Below are positions 30,097-40,100 of a DNA stretch of 64,000 nucleotides, piece after piece (positions within the stretch are counted from its first letter, which is position 1; each line of letters begins with the position of its first letter). Position numbers and translations under genes: made by a program. This stretch comes from Bacteroidota bacterium (lineage in GTDB: Bacteria > Bacteroidota > Bacteroidia > AKYH767-A > OLB10): assembly GCA_016722525.1 (NCBI GenBank), contig JADKJB010000012.1, positions 1-64,000 of the forward strand, in the 5' to 3' direction. Under the pieces are notes generated by a model. It was not told the origin of the DNA and did no database searches. It was given only the letters and a program-made list of their open reading frames with translations.

Positions 30097-31488
30097 ATGG
30101 CAAAGAAGAACAATCTAGTCAAGTATTTACTCATAGGCGGTGGTCTGCTACTGCTATTGTTGGTGGTCGCCCGTAAAGCAGGATGGATTGGGGAAGAGGA
30201 TAATATTAAAGTTACTTCTGAAAAAGTAACCAGCGAGACTATTACCGAAACAGTTTCTGCAAGTGGTAAAGTGCAGCCGGAGGTAGAGGTGAAAATAGCT
30301 GCTGATGTTTCCGGTGAAGTGGTGGAGTTATTCGTTAAAGAAGGGGATGTAGTGAAAAAAGGAACCCTGCTTGCCAAAATAAACCCCGAAATTTATGTTT
30401 CTGCACTTGATCGCATGGCTGCCTCGGTAAATAGTGCCAAAGCAAATCTTGAAAATGCCAAATCTCGTTTTAAACAATCAGAATCTCAGTTTTTAAAAGC
30501 TGAACTTACTTATAATAGAAATAAAAAATTGTTCGATGATGGTGTTATTTCCGCCTCCGATTTTGAATCGATAAAATCAGGCTATGAGGTGGCTAAAGCC
30601 GATGTAGATGCCGCCCGACAAAGTATCGCTGCATCCGGTTTTGGAGTGCAAAGTGCCGAAGCCTCTTTAAAAGAATCCAATGAAAATTTAAATAAAACTT
30701 CCATTTTCGCTCCCGTTGATGGTACCATTTCAAAACTTAGTGTTGAAAAAGGAGAACGTGTTGTTGGAACTGAAATGATGGCTGGTACTGAAGTGCTTCG
30801 ATTAGCTAACCTGAATGAAATGGAAGTGAATGTGGATGTAAGTGAAAGTGACATCATTAGAGTTGATGTCGGTGACACCGCAATTGTTGATATTGATGCC
30901 TATCTCAACCGAACATTTATTGGTGTGGTAACGGAAATTGCCAATTCGGCCAATTCTTCTTCCGCTATGAGTACGGATCAGGTTACAAACTTTACTGTTA
31001 AAGTTCGTATTGTTCGGGATTCATACAAAGATCTCATTCCTGCCGATAAACCAACGTACTCTCCTTTTCGTCCTGGGATGTCGGCAACGGTTGATATTCA
31101 GACCAATAAAGTATATAATGTAATTGCCGTTCCAGTGCAATCTGTTACTACCCGGGATACTGTTTCACGTGCATCATCAAAAGCACTCGCAAGTAATTCA
31201 GAAGAAGAAGAGGAGGAAACGGATGTCACAGAAGAAAAAAAATTAACTGTGGCGGAAAAGAAAAGTGCTATCTCAGAATGTGTTTATGTCCTTTCCGATG
31301 GAGTTGTTTCTCAAAGAACTGTAACAACAGGAATTCAGGATAACATTCATATCCAAATACTTGATGGGTTGAAATCGGGAGAAGAGGTAGTTACGGGTCC
31401 CTATAATGCTATTTCGAGACTTCTGAAAAATGGGGATAAAGTGAAGGTCGTTACCAAAGAAGAGCTCTTTGTCAAGGAAAAGCCCTAA
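30097..31488 (+). CDS. HlyD/MacA-type periplasmic adaptor
   Basis: Membrane-fusion protein linking an inner-membrane pump to TolC. It has one N-terminal membrane helix (residues about 9-27, YLLIGGGLLLLLLVVA region). A biotinyl-lipoyl-like domain split around a long helical hairpin follows (residues about 70-210, with EVELFVKEGDVVKKG-like and TSIFAPVDGTISKLSVEKG), then beta-barrel and membrane-proximal domains. An acidic insert (EEEEEETDVTEEKK region, residues about 368-385) interrupts the last part. The 463-residue frame is intact. The next gene, six bases away, is tsaB rather than the macB-type permease that usually follows, so its pump must be encoded elsewhere. Confidence 0.93.
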   Translation: MAKKNNLVKYLLIGGGLLLLLLVVARKAGWIGEEDNIKVTSEKVTSETITETVSASGKVQPEVEVKIAADVSGEVVELFVKEGDVVKKGTLLAKINPEIYVSALDRMAASVNSAKANLENAKSRFKQSESQFLKAELTYNRNKKLFDDGVISASDFESIKSGYEVAKADVDAARQSIAASGFGVQSAEASLKESNENLNKTSIFAPVDGTISKLSVEKGERVVGTEMMAGTEVLRLANLNEMEVNVDVSESDIIRVDVGDTAIVDIDAYLNRTFIGVVTEIANSANSSSAMSTDQVTNFTVKVRIVRDSYKDLIPADKPTYSPFRPGMSATVDIQTNKVYNVIAVPVQSVTTRDTVSRASSKALASNSEEEEEETDVTEEKKLTVAEKKSAISECVYVLSDGVVSQRTVTTGIQDNIHIQILDGLKSGEEVVTGPYNAISRLLKNGDKVKVVTKEELFVKEKP

Positions 31489-31494
31489 TCTCCC

Positions 31495-32205
31495 ATGGCG
31501 CTCATCCTAAATATTGAATCGGCTACCAATGTTTGTTCAGTTGCCCTTGCATTAGATGGGAAAATGATTGCCCTCCGTGAAGAAAAGGAGGGTCGCAGTC
31601 ATGCACTTTTATTGACCACATTTATTGCTCAATGTCTTGAAGAAGCAGGTTATAAATTGCCTGAAATTGATGCCGTGGCTGTTAGTAAAGGCCCAGGGTC
31701 TTTCACCGGTTTACGTATCGGTGTTGCTTCAGCAAAAGGCCTCTGTTTCGCTCTTAATAAACCATTGCTGGCAGTGAATACGCTTCAAGCTATGGCTGCT
31801 ACTTTTATGCTAAAACATAGTGAAACAGAAAATATACTGCTTTGTCCTATGATTGATGCCCGACGCATGGAGGTTTATAGTGCCCTCTTAGACTCCGACC
31901 TTTCCTTCAAAAAAGAAACTTGTGCGGAGATATTAACGCCGGATTCGTATAAAAACATATTAAATCGGCAAAAAATTGCCTTTTTTGGAGATGGAATGAC
32001 TAAAATGAGAGCTCTTTTGGGAGTTGTAACAAATGCATTATTTGATGATTCTATTCTTCCCTCAGCTTTAGGAATGCTGCAGTTTTCCGAGAAATCTTAC
32101 CAGTTGCATGCTTTTGAAGATATTGCCTATTTCGAGCCTTTTTATTTAAAGGATTTTTTCATCCGGGGCAACCTGTTTGACTATCTTAACGTCATTGAAT
32201 CTTAA
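31495..32205 (+). CDS. tsaB: tRNA threonylcarbamoyladenosine biosynthesis protein TsaB
   Basis: Partner of TsaD and TsaE in making the t6A modification at position 37 of ANN-decoding tRNAs. The 236-residue protein shows the ASKHA-fold start ILNIESATNVCSVAL, the family signature SKGPGSFTGLRIGVASAKGL, and PMIDARRMEVYSAL. Length is normal. Its start lies six bases after the stop of the adaptor gene, so it is probably cotranscribed with the efflux genes although the functions are unrelated. A YkkC-like or other regulatory element is not seen upstream. Confidence 0.95.
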   Translation: MALILNIESATNVCSVALALDGKMIALREEKEGRSHALLLTTFIAQCLEEAGYKLPEIDAVAVSKGPGSFTGLRIGVASAKGLCFALNKPLLAVNTLQAMAATFMLKHSETENILLCPMIDARRMEVYSALLDSDLSFKKETCAEILTPDSYKNILNRQKIAFFGDGMTKMRALLGVVTNALFDDSILPSALGMLQFSEKSYQLHAFEDIAYFEPFYLKDFFIRGNLFDYLNVIES

Positions 32206-32387
32206 TAGTTTAATGATTGGGCCGGTTCGGTCATGAGTTTTACCCGTTCAGTAAAATATGTTTGATTTTAGTTGAAATCATGTCTAATTTGGAGCCTGTG
32301 AAGAGGGTTTGAATTATACAGTTCAAAAACATTCGTAACTTATTGCTCCTGAATGAAAAAATAGTAGGAATTGAACTATTAAAGTTG

Positions 32388-32395
32388 TATATTTG
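32388..32395 (+). promoter_or_regulatory. Candidate promoter -7 box for the giant adhesin gene
   Basis: TATATTTG matches TAnnTTTG, 29 bases before the ATG at 32425. A TTG lies 14 bases upstream of the box, closer than usual. Confidence 0.5.
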
Positions 32396-32424
32396 TTTAC
32401 TTCTATTACCCAAAACCTTACAAA

Positions 32425-35400
32425 ATGAAAAAAATTGTATTTTTTGTCACATTAATCGGGTTGCATCTTCAGGGATTCTCCCAATTAACGGTTAACAACA
32501 CACTCACTCCAACACAATTAGTGAATAATATTTTGTTGGGTGCCGGAGTAACCGCAACAAATATTACCTATACAGGGGCTACATCCTCCAGGTCATCATT
32601 CAATTGTGCTGGGGCATGTAACTTGAATATATCGAATGGTATTTTATTGAGTTCAGGGGAAGCATTAAATCCAATGTCCCCTGCTTCTTATCACCATTCA
32701 ACAGATGTTGGAAGTGCCGGAGATGCCCAGTTAAATTCTATTGTAAGTCCTAATGTGACTCAGGATGCTGCTATTCTTGAATTTGATTTTTCTGTAGCAG
32801 CTGACTCTGTTAAGTTTGAATATGTTTTCGGTTCTGAAGAATATAATGATTATGCGAATACTGGTTTCAATGATGTATTTGCATTTTTTATCAGTGGCCC
32901 CGGTATTGTTGGAGTTCAAAACATTGCTCTTATCCCGGGTACAACAACACCAGTTTCTATTAACAATGTAAACAATGGTGGACCGGTGGCAGGTGCAGGA
33001 ACCGGGCCTTGTATGAATTGTACCTATTTCGTAGATAATGTTACAGGTGGTTCTGTTTATCTCGATGCCTTTACCACTGTACTTACTGCAAAAGCTGCTG
33101 TTCTGCCTTGCCAAACCTATCACATTAAAATGGCTATTGCTGATGTATCTGATGGTATTTACGATTCAGGTGTGTTTTTAAAAGGTGGTAGTTTTTCTGC
33201 ACTGGGGCAAATATCTTTATTTGCAAATGGAGTTGCCCAGTCTAATAACGCTACCGTATATGCGTGTACCGGAACAAGTGTAAATCTATGTCTCAACCCC
33301 TCTACTAATTACAACTGGAGCTCAGGGGCAACTACTCAATGCATTACTGTTGATGAAGCAAATCTTGCACCAGGCGGAAATTATCAGGCTTATGTAGTAG
33401 GACCTGCCGGATGTTTCGCTTTTACAACAACAGTAAATGTTCAATTTATCACGCCTTCAGCTACAATTACACCTTCAGGCCCTACGGCACTTTGCCCTGG
33501 TAGTAACGTAACACTTACTGCAAATGCAGGTAATACTTACTTGTGGAATACCGGTGCCACTACTCAGGCTATTAATGTTGCTACTGCCGGAACCTATACC
33601 GTCACGGTTTCAAACGGACCTAACTGCTCTGCTGTTTCTGCTCCGGTTAGCGTTACTGTTGGAAATGCAGCCGCTCAAATAAGTGGTGTGTTGAGTTTGT
33701 GTAACGGCGCCAACACCACACTAACGGCTAATGCAGGTCAGTCCTATCTCTGGAATACGGGGGCTGTAACTCAAAGTATTAATGTTGCTGCTGCCGGAAA
33801 TTATACTGTTACCGTCACTCAAGCCGGAAATTGCACCGCTTCAGCAACAGCTGCTGTTTTGGTAAATGCCAATCCTGTTCCAGCGATTACAGGAACACTT
33901 TCTTTCTGTCAGGGATCGAATACTTCAATTAATGCCGGTGCCGGATTTGCTTCTTATTTATGGAATACAGGAGCTGCAACTCAAAATTTGAATGTTATTG
34001 CCGGTGGTACATATACGGTCACCGTTACTAGTGCTGCCGGATGTTCAGGATCTACTTCTGCTGTTGTGGTTGCTAACCCATTACCCGTGCCTGTTATTTC
34101 AGGAACCACTGCATTCTGTGCAGGAGGAAATACTACAATTAACGCCGGAGCCGGTTATTCATCTTATCTGTGGAATACCGCAGCAAGTACACAAAATATT
34201 AATGTGAGCACCGGAGGAAATTATACGGTAACTGTTACAAATGCCAACTCATGCAGTGCTTCGGCATCTGTGGTAGTAACTGTAAACCCGCTGCCAACTC
34301 CGAATATCCTGGGAACTTTTGCTTTTTGTCAGGGAAGTAATTCAATTATTAACGCTGGCGCAGGGTATTCTTCTTATCTGTGGAGTACTGGAGCTGTAAC
34401 ACAGAATATCACTGTTTCCAATGCAAATACCTATACGGTTACCGTTACTGATGCTAACGGTTGCTCGAATTCCGATTCCCAACTGATTTCAGTAAACCCA
34501 AATCCGATTCCTGCAATCACCGGTGTAACTGCAATTTGTCAGGGAACCAGCACTACGCTCAATGCCGGTGCCGGATTTAATTCTTATTTGTGGTCAACTG
34601 GAGCTACCGGAGTTAATTTGAATGTAAATGCTACAGGCACATACTCTGTAACCGTTACTAATGCAAATGGTTGCACGGGTACCAGTTATTCTAATGTCAC
34701 CGTTAACCCGCTCCCGGTTCCAGCCATTACCGGTACCACCTCTTTCTGTCTGGGACAAAATAGCAATCTTAATGCTGGCGGTGGATTTACATCCTATCTG
34801 TGGAATACAGGGGCTGTTACCCAATTATTAAATGTTACAGCATCGGGAAATTATATAGTGACTGTTTCAAATGGTTTTGGTTGTACCGCAACAACGAATA
34901 CAATGGTCACTGCAAATCCTTTACCTGCACCTGCTATTAGTGGTCCTACTGCAATTTGTATTGGAAATAATGCAACCCTTAATGCCGGCGGAGGATACGC
35001 CTCTTACTTATGGAATACAGGTGCAATTACTCCAACTATCAGTGCTTCAGCGGCAGGTAACTATACTGTTACTGTAACTTCAGCCGCCGGATGTACAGGA
35101 TCAGTCTCTGCGGCTCTCAATGTTAACCCTTTGCCAACGCCTTCGATTTCCGGAATCACAACTATTTGTCAAGGTGTTTTAACTACACTTGATGCTGGTG
35201 CCGGCTACTCCTCCTACCTCTGGAGTAATGGCAACACCGGTCAAACTATCAGCACAGGTTTAGCCGGACCGGTTACAGTTACGGTTACCGATATTAACGG
35301 TTGTTCCGCACCAACTGCTACTAATATTACTGTAAATGCATTACCAACTCCAATAATAACCGGAGTTACTGCTTTCTGTCAAGGACAATCCAGTACTTTG

Positions 35401-38262
35401 GATGCAGGTTTTGGATATGCTGCTTATCTGTGGAATACTGGTGCGGTTACTCGTAATATAAATGTTAGTACGGCAGGAAATTATACGGTCACTGTTACTT
35501 CGTTCACAGGATGTCAAGGTGTTGATAATGAATTGGTGACAGTCAATAATAATCCGGCACCAGTTATTGCAGGTCCTTCAGGAATTTGTCAGGGAACTTC
35601 AACCGCTCTCAGCGTTCCTGGTGCATACGCTTCTTACTTATGGAATACTGGTGCAACAACTGCAGCAATTTCTGTGAGTGCGGCCGGAAATTATGCTGTT
35701 ACAGTTACCACAGCAGCCGGTTGTTCCGGAACAAATTCTACTTCAATGGTGATTAATCCATTGCCGACTCCGGTAATTACCGGAACCACCTCAATATGTC
35801 AAGGCACTACCACTTTGTTTGATGCTGGTGCGGGATATACTTCTTACTTGTGGTCAAATGGTGCAACCACTCAAACAATTGCACCCGGCACTGCTGGCAC
35901 ATACACAGTAACCGTTATTGATGCGAACACTTGTACAAATTCTACTAATCGCAGTTTATTAGTTAATCCACTGCCTATACCTGCAATAACAGGTACCACT
36001 GCTTTTTGTCAGGGAGATAACAGTAACCTGAATGCCGGAGCAGGATTCAGCTCCTATTTATGGAGTAATGGAGCTGCAACGCAAGTCATAAATGTTACTA
36101 GCGCTGGAAATTATATTGTTACTGTTACAGATAACAATAGCTGTTCGGCCAGCACGAACACCTTTGTTACAGTAAATCCTAACCCTGTTCCTGTTATTTT
36201 GGGTGGAACAGGAATTTGCATCGGAACTTCTACAACACTTAACGTTCCGGGAGCATACGCTTCTTATCTCTGGAACACCGGTGCTACAACTTCTAATATT
36301 TCTGTCAGCACCGCAGGAAATTATGCGGTAACCGTTACTTCTGCTTTTGGATGCTCTGGCTCTGGATCAACGTCAATGATCATCAATCAATTACCAACAC
36401 CCATAATTACAGGAATTTCTGAAATTTGTCAGGGAACAAATACTTCTTTTGATGCCGGTGCCGGTTATAGTGCCTATCTGTGGTCGAATGGCGCAACATC
36501 TCAGATTATCAATCCTGGAGTAGCCGGAAATTATACGGTTACAGTAACCGATGCCAACGGATGTAAAAATGACGCAGGAATAGCACTTTTGGTAAATGCA
36601 TTACCAACACCTGCTATTGCAGGAAATCTGGAATTCTGTCAAGGTGATAATAGTAATCTTAATGCCGGTATTGGCTATGCCGGATATTTGTGGAGCAATG
36701 GTGCTACGTCATCAGTCATTAATGTAAGTACAGCTGGCAATTATGTTGTTACTGTTACTGATGGCAATGGATGCTCCGGTTCTACAAATTCGATAGTAGT
36801 AGTTAACCCTCTGCCCAATCCTGTGATAACCGGTTCAACGGCTATTTGTCAAGGTACAACTTCAACTTTAAATGCAGGGAATTATTCTTCTTACAGTTGG
36901 TCAGATGGCTCTACAAGCGCTACACTGACAGTTGGGGTTGCAGGTAACTATGCGGTTACTGTTACCGACAATAATGGTTGTGTTAACAGCACTTCAACTA
37001 CTCTTATTGTAAATGAGTTGCCAACCGCCAGTATTTCTGGTACAACGGCAATTTGTTTCGGGCAATCCACTCCAGTAATTCTGAACTTTACCGGAACAGG
37101 TCCGTTCAGTTATATTTATAATAATGGTTTGGTCAATTCAACATTGCAAACAGCTAATTCCAATTCTGCCACATTTAACATTTCTCCCGGAGCAACAACA
37201 AACTTCACACTTGTATCGGTTTCAGATGCAAACTGTATCGGAACAGTTTCAGGCAATGCAAACATTGTTGTGAATTCATTACCGGTGCCTGTGATTACAG
37301 GTGATCTGTCTATTTGTAATGGAGAAATAACCACCTTAAATGCAACTCCGGGATTTACTTCTTACACCTGGTCTAACAGCTCTAATGCAGCTTCCACAAA
37401 TACTGGTACTGCAGGAATTTATACTGTTTCAGTTATCGATAATAATGGATGTCAGGGTACATCAGCAGCAGTAAATCTGGTGGTGAATGCAGTGCCCGTA
37501 ATTTCATTTACAAATGATACCAGTCTTACTTGTTCAGTCCCTGAAATTAATTTCACTAACCTGTCTCAATTTGATGCAGGGTCTTCGTTCAGTTGGAATT
37601 TCGGTGACGGAGGAATTTCCAATGAGTTAAACCCATCTCATTTATATTTTAACCCGGGAACCTATCCTATTTCATTAGTGATTACGACTCCTGCAGGATG
37701 TTCAGCGAACTCAACTCAAAATGTTGATATTATGTTCTTCCCTTTACCTGTTGCTGATTTTGTTACTGCTCCAGGCGTGACCAATGTGTTTAATGGCAAA
37801 ATCGGATTTGTTGACAGATCTGAATATGCTATATCATGGTTGTGGGATTTTGGTGACGGAGCAACTTCACTGGAACAAAATCCTTATCATTATTATAATG
37901 AAATTGGTGATTATAAAGTGGTTTTAAGAGTAACTAACATTGCAGGATGCGAAGATATAACAGAAGATGTGGTTGTCATTAATCCATACTTTATCCCTAA
38001 TGCTTTCACCCCTAACGGTGATGGCGTAAATGATGTGTTCTACTATTCCGGATACGACCTGGATGTTTCCAGGTATAATATGAAAATATTTAATCGTTGG
38101 GGCCAATTAGTATTCACCGGTCAGGACGAAAATGATAACTGGAATGGTATGACCAATGATAATGTTACCGCCCCACAGGGAACTTACATTTACCGATTGC
38201 TAATAAAAACTAAAGGAGGTCAGGAACACACTTTCAACGGACAAGTTAACCTCATTCGTTAA
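32425..38262 (+). CDS. Giant secreted repeat adhesin with T9SS type B sorting domain
   Basis: A 1945-residue surface or secreted protein. A signal peptide ending at FSQ is followed by a choice-of-anchor L domain (residues about 30-255, with FDFSVAADSVKFEYVFGSEEY). About nineteen Ig-like repeats of some 70 residues come next (residues about 343-1688). Each has a conserved C(Q)G, an SYLWNTG-type strand, AGNYTVTVT and a second Cys, suggesting one disulfide per repeat. Two PKD-like domains follow (FSWNFGDGG and WLWDFGDGA). The C-terminal 95 residues are the gliding-motility-associated T9SS type B tail (PNAFTPNGDGVNDVF, IFNRWGQLVF). The frame is intact. Likely role is adhesion or gliding; that is inference from domains. 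Confidence 0.95.
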   Translation: MKKIVFFVTLIGLHLQGFSQLTVNNTLTPTQLVNNILLGAGVTATNITYTGATSSRSSFNCAGACNLNISNGILLSSGEALNPMSPASYHHSTDVGSAGDAQLNSIVSPNVTQDAAILEFDFSVAADSVKFEYVFGSEEYNDYANTGFNDVFAFFISGPGIVGVQNIALIPGTTTPVSINNVNNGGPVAGAGTGPCMNCTYFVDNVTGGSVYLDAFTTVLTAKAAVLPCQTYHIKMAIADVSDGIYDSGVFLKGGSFSALGQISLFANGVAQSNNATVYACTGTSVNLCLNPSTNYNWSSGATTQCITVDEANLAPGGNYQAYVVGPAGCFAFTTTVNVQFITPSATITPSGPTALCPGSNVTLTANAGNTYLWNTGATTQAINVATAGTYTVTVSNGPNCSAVSAPVSVTVGNAAAQISGVLSLCNGANTTLTANAGQSYLWNTGAVTQSINVAAAGNYTVTVTQAGNCTASATAAVLVNANPVPAITGTLSFCQGSNTSINAGAGFASYLWNTGAATQNLNVIAGGTYTVTVTSAAGCSGSTSAVVVANPLPVPVISGTTAFCAGGNTTINAGAGYSSYLWNTAASTQNINVSTGGNYTVTVTNANSCSASASVVVTVNPLPTPNILGTFAFCQGSNSIINAGAGYSSYLWSTGAVTQNITVSNANTYTVTVTDANGCSNSDSQLISVNPNPIPAITGVTAICQGTSTTLNAGAGFNSYLWSTGATGVNLNVNATGTYSVTVTNANGCTGTSYSNVTVNPLPVPAITGTTSFCLGQNSNLNAGGGFTSYLWNTGAVTQLLNVTASGNYIVTVSNGFGCTATTNTMVTANPLPAPAISGPTAICIGNNATLNAGGGYASYLWNTGAITPTISASAAGNYTVTVTSAAGCTGSVSAALNVNPLPTPSISGITTICQGVLTTLDAGAGYSSYLWSNGNTGQTISTGLAGPVTVTVTDINGCSAPTATNITVNALPTPIITGVTAFCQGQSSTLDAGFGYAAYLWNTGAVTRNINVSTAGNYTVTVTSFTGCQGVDNELVTVNNNPAPVIAGPSGICQGTSTALSVPGAYASYLWNTGATTAAISVSAAGNYAVTVTTAAGCSGTNSTSMVINPLPTPVITGTTSICQGTTTLFDAGAGYTSYLWSNGATTQTIAPGTAGTYTVTVIDANTCTNSTNRSLLVNPLPIPAITGTTAFCQGDNSNLNAGAGFSSYLWSNGAATQVINVTSAGNYIVTVTDNNSCSASTNTFVTVNPNPVPVILGGTGICIGTSTTLNVPGAYASYLWNTGATTSNISVSTAGNYAVTVTSAFGCSGSGSTSMIINQLPTPIITGISEICQGTNTSFDAGAGYSAYLWSNGATSQIINPGVAGNYTVTVTDANGCKNDAGIALLVNALPTPAIAGNLEFCQGDNSNLNAGIGYAGYLWSNGATSSVINVSTAGNYVVTVTDGNGCSGSTNSIVVVNPLPNPVITGSTAICQGTTSTLNAGNYSSYSWSDGSTSATLTVGVAGNYAVTVTDNNGCVNSTSTTLIVNELPTASISGTTAICFGQSTPVILNFTGTGPFSYIYNNGLVNSTLQTANSNSATFNISPGATTNFTLVSVSDANCIGTVSGNANIVVNSLPVPVITGDLSICNGEITTLNATPGFTSYTWSNSSNAASTNTGTAGIYTVSVIDNNGCQGTSAAVNLVVNAVPVISFTNDTSLTCSVPEINFTNLSQFDAGSSFSWNFGDGGISNELNPSHLYFNPGTYPISLVITTPAGCSANSTQNVDIMFFPLPVADFVTAPGVTNVFNGKIGFVDRSEYAISWLWDFGDGATSLEQNPYHYYNEIGDYKVVLRVTNIAGCEDITEDVVVINPYFIPNAFTPNGDGVNDVFYYSGYDLDVSRYNMKIFNRWGQLVFTGQDENDNWNGMTNDNVTAPQGTYIYRLLIKTKGGQEHTFNGQVNLIR
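33451..37488 (+). repeat. 210-bp coding tandem repeats inside the adhesin
   Basis: About nineteen units of some 210 bp, starting at 33451 and including exact 210-bp steps at 34708, 35128, 35338, 35548, 35758, 35968, 36178, 36388 and 36598. Unit 17 is one codon shorter, and unit 18 (from 37015) is longer and divergent. From unit 7 to 16 every third unit is most alike, giving a 630-bp higher-order period. Confidence 0.92.
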
Positions 38263-38280
38263 ACTAATAAATTACTCATA

Positions 38281-38313
38281 AGGGCTTGTCGGATTCCGGC
38301 AAGCCCTTTTTTT
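38281..38313 (+). terminator. Rho-independent terminator after the adhesin gene
   Basis: AGGGCTTGTCGG pairs with CCGGCAAGCCCT across an ATT loop (one G-T wobble), followed by a run of eight to ten Ts. It lies 18 bases after the adhesin stop. Confidence 0.93.
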
Positions 38314-38465
38314 ATGACCTTTTTTTAGCTTGTTCCGCTTTTCGAATTCGTTTGCTGCTAATCAAAACAAATTAATACGTATTGTTTTCTTACAGTTGTT
38401 ATCAACTGTTATTGATTGAACACTATCTATGGAACAGTTTTGGTAATTTTATTAAAACGGGAACG

Positions 38466-39977
38466 ATGAAGCTAACTACGCTGCTACTGGTATTGATGTT
38501 TATAAACAGCATTGCAAAATCTGAAACATATTTTGTTGCAATTAGTGGTAACAATGCTAACAGCGGACTCAGTCCTAATCAAGCATTTTCTACCATCCAA
38601 CATGCGGCAAACTTGGTTCAGGCCGGCGATTCAGTGTTAGTAGGTTCTGGAAATTTTCAAGGATTTTCGGTGATGTCTAATAGTGGAACGGAACCAAATC
38701 CAATCATTTTTTTAGCAACTGGGGTCAATGTGGTTATCAATACCCCTTGTTCTTACAATAATCTGGATGGTATTAATGTGGAAAATGTCAGCTATATAAT
38801 AATTGATGGATTTATTGTTGATGGGATGCCTCGTGCCGGAATCAGAACTGCTTTAAGTGATCATGTGATTATTAGAAGTAATAGTTGTACGAATAATTAC
38901 AAGTGGGGAATTTTTACCGGATTTGCACAAAATGTTATTATTGAAAATAATGAATGCAGTTTTAGTGCTGATGAACATGGAATTTATCATAGCAATAGCG
39001 CCGACAATGCAATAATTCGTTATAACTCCTGCCATCACAATAGCAGTTGTGGAATACATTTGAATGGAGATGTAAGTCAGGGAGGAGATGGTGTTTTGAG
39101 TAATTTGAGCATTTATGGAAATGTAATTTATGAAAATGGTTCAGCCGGTGGAAGTGGAATTAATTGTGACGGTGTAACCAATTCTAAAATTTATAATAAT
39201 TTGCTTTATGAAAATCATTCCAGTGGAATTAGTTTATATCAGATAGATGGTGGTGCTCCCAGCACTGGAAATAAAGTTTATAATAATTCTATAATAAATG
39301 CCAGTAATGCAAGATGGTGTATCAACATCACAGAGAATTGTACCAGTAACCAGGTCATCAATAATGTGCTCATCAATAAGCATTCATGGAGAGGAAGTGT
39401 TGTTATTGATGCTACTGCAATAAATGGGTTCATTAGCGATTATAACATTGTTACAAATGCACTATCTCCTGATGGGGATGCCACCATACTAACTTTGAAT
39501 CAATGGCAAGGGTTGGGTTACGATCAACACTCATTGGTTGCTGATCCGCTTACACAACTTTTTGTAAATGCAATTGCAGGTGATTATCATTCTATGAGCG
39601 CCAATACGCAAATGGTAGACGCTGGATCATCAATAGTAAGTAACACAGTCTCGGACGATCTGGATGGAAATGTGCGACCTCAAGGGATTAGTTATGATAT
39701 TGGTGCTTTTGAATATTTAAATCCGGTAGGCTTACCAATCATGGAGCAGGTGATATTAACTCCCGTAGTTATATTGAATGATGGTTATAAATTTGTCCGG
39801 CTTTCCACAGGCGATAAATTAAAAATTTATGATCTGAAAGGTGCCTTATATATAGAACGGTTGCTAGCTGAAGAAGACTATTTTATCTCCTTTTCTGAAT
39901 TGAGTAAAGGAATGAGCTTATTCAGAATACTAAATGCTAAAGGGAAAATTATTTCGAAAGGAAAACTGGTGAATTGA
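38466..39977 (+). CDS. Secreted right-handed beta-helix protein
   Basis: A 503-residue secreted protein. The start at the ATG 38466 gives a signal peptide (KLTTLLLVLMFINSIAKS); an upstream in-frame ATG at 38382 would put a polar stretch before it. The mature part begins TYFVAISGNNANSGLSPNQAFSTIQHAA, the usual lead of pectate-lyase-like beta-helix proteins of the DUF1565/NosD type. Many coils follow with N-rich turns (IIENNECSF, NNSIINASNA). The C-terminal 70 residues (KLKIYDLKGALYIER and GKIISKGKLVN) look like a T9SS type A tail. A polysaccharide lyase or adhesin role is possible, but no catalytic residues can be assigned. It follows the adhesin after a terminator. Confidence 0.85.
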   Translation: MKLTTLLLVLMFINSIAKSETYFVAISGNNANSGLSPNQAFSTIQHAANLVQAGDSVLVGSGNFQGFSVMSNSGTEPNPIIFLATGVNVVINTPCSYNNLDGINVENVSYIIIDGFIVDGMPRAGIRTALSDHVIIRSNSCTNNYKWGIFTGFAQNVIIENNECSFSADEHGIYHSNSADNAIIRYNSCHHNSSCGIHLNGDVSQGGDGVLSNLSIYGNVIYENGSAGGSGINCDGVTNSKIYNNLLYENHSSGISLYQIDGGAPSTGNKVYNNSIINASNARWCINITENCTSNQVINNVLINKHSWRGSVVIDATAINGFISDYNIVTNALSPDGDATILTLNQWQGLGYDQHSLVADPLTQLFVNAIAGDYHSMSANTQMVDAGSSIVSNTVSDDLDGNVRPQGISYDIGAFEYLNPVGLPIMEQVILTPVVILNDGYKFVRLSTGDKLKIYDLKGALYIERLLAEEDYFISFSELSKGMSLFRILNAKGKIISKGKLVN

Positions 39978-40100
39978 ATCGGCGCTCAATTCACCTAACC
40001 TGCTCCATCCCGCTTTGCAAAATGTAAAATCAAAAAAATGTCTCGATTTTATTACTCAAAGTAGGTGCTGATTAATAAACGGAATAAAAAAAATTAAAAA

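Noticed and set aside
33451..37488. Regular repeats suggesting a CRISPR array
   Set aside because: The 210-bp period is in frame, encodes a continuous protein with conserved Cys and Trp positions, and has no short identical repeats with unique spacers.
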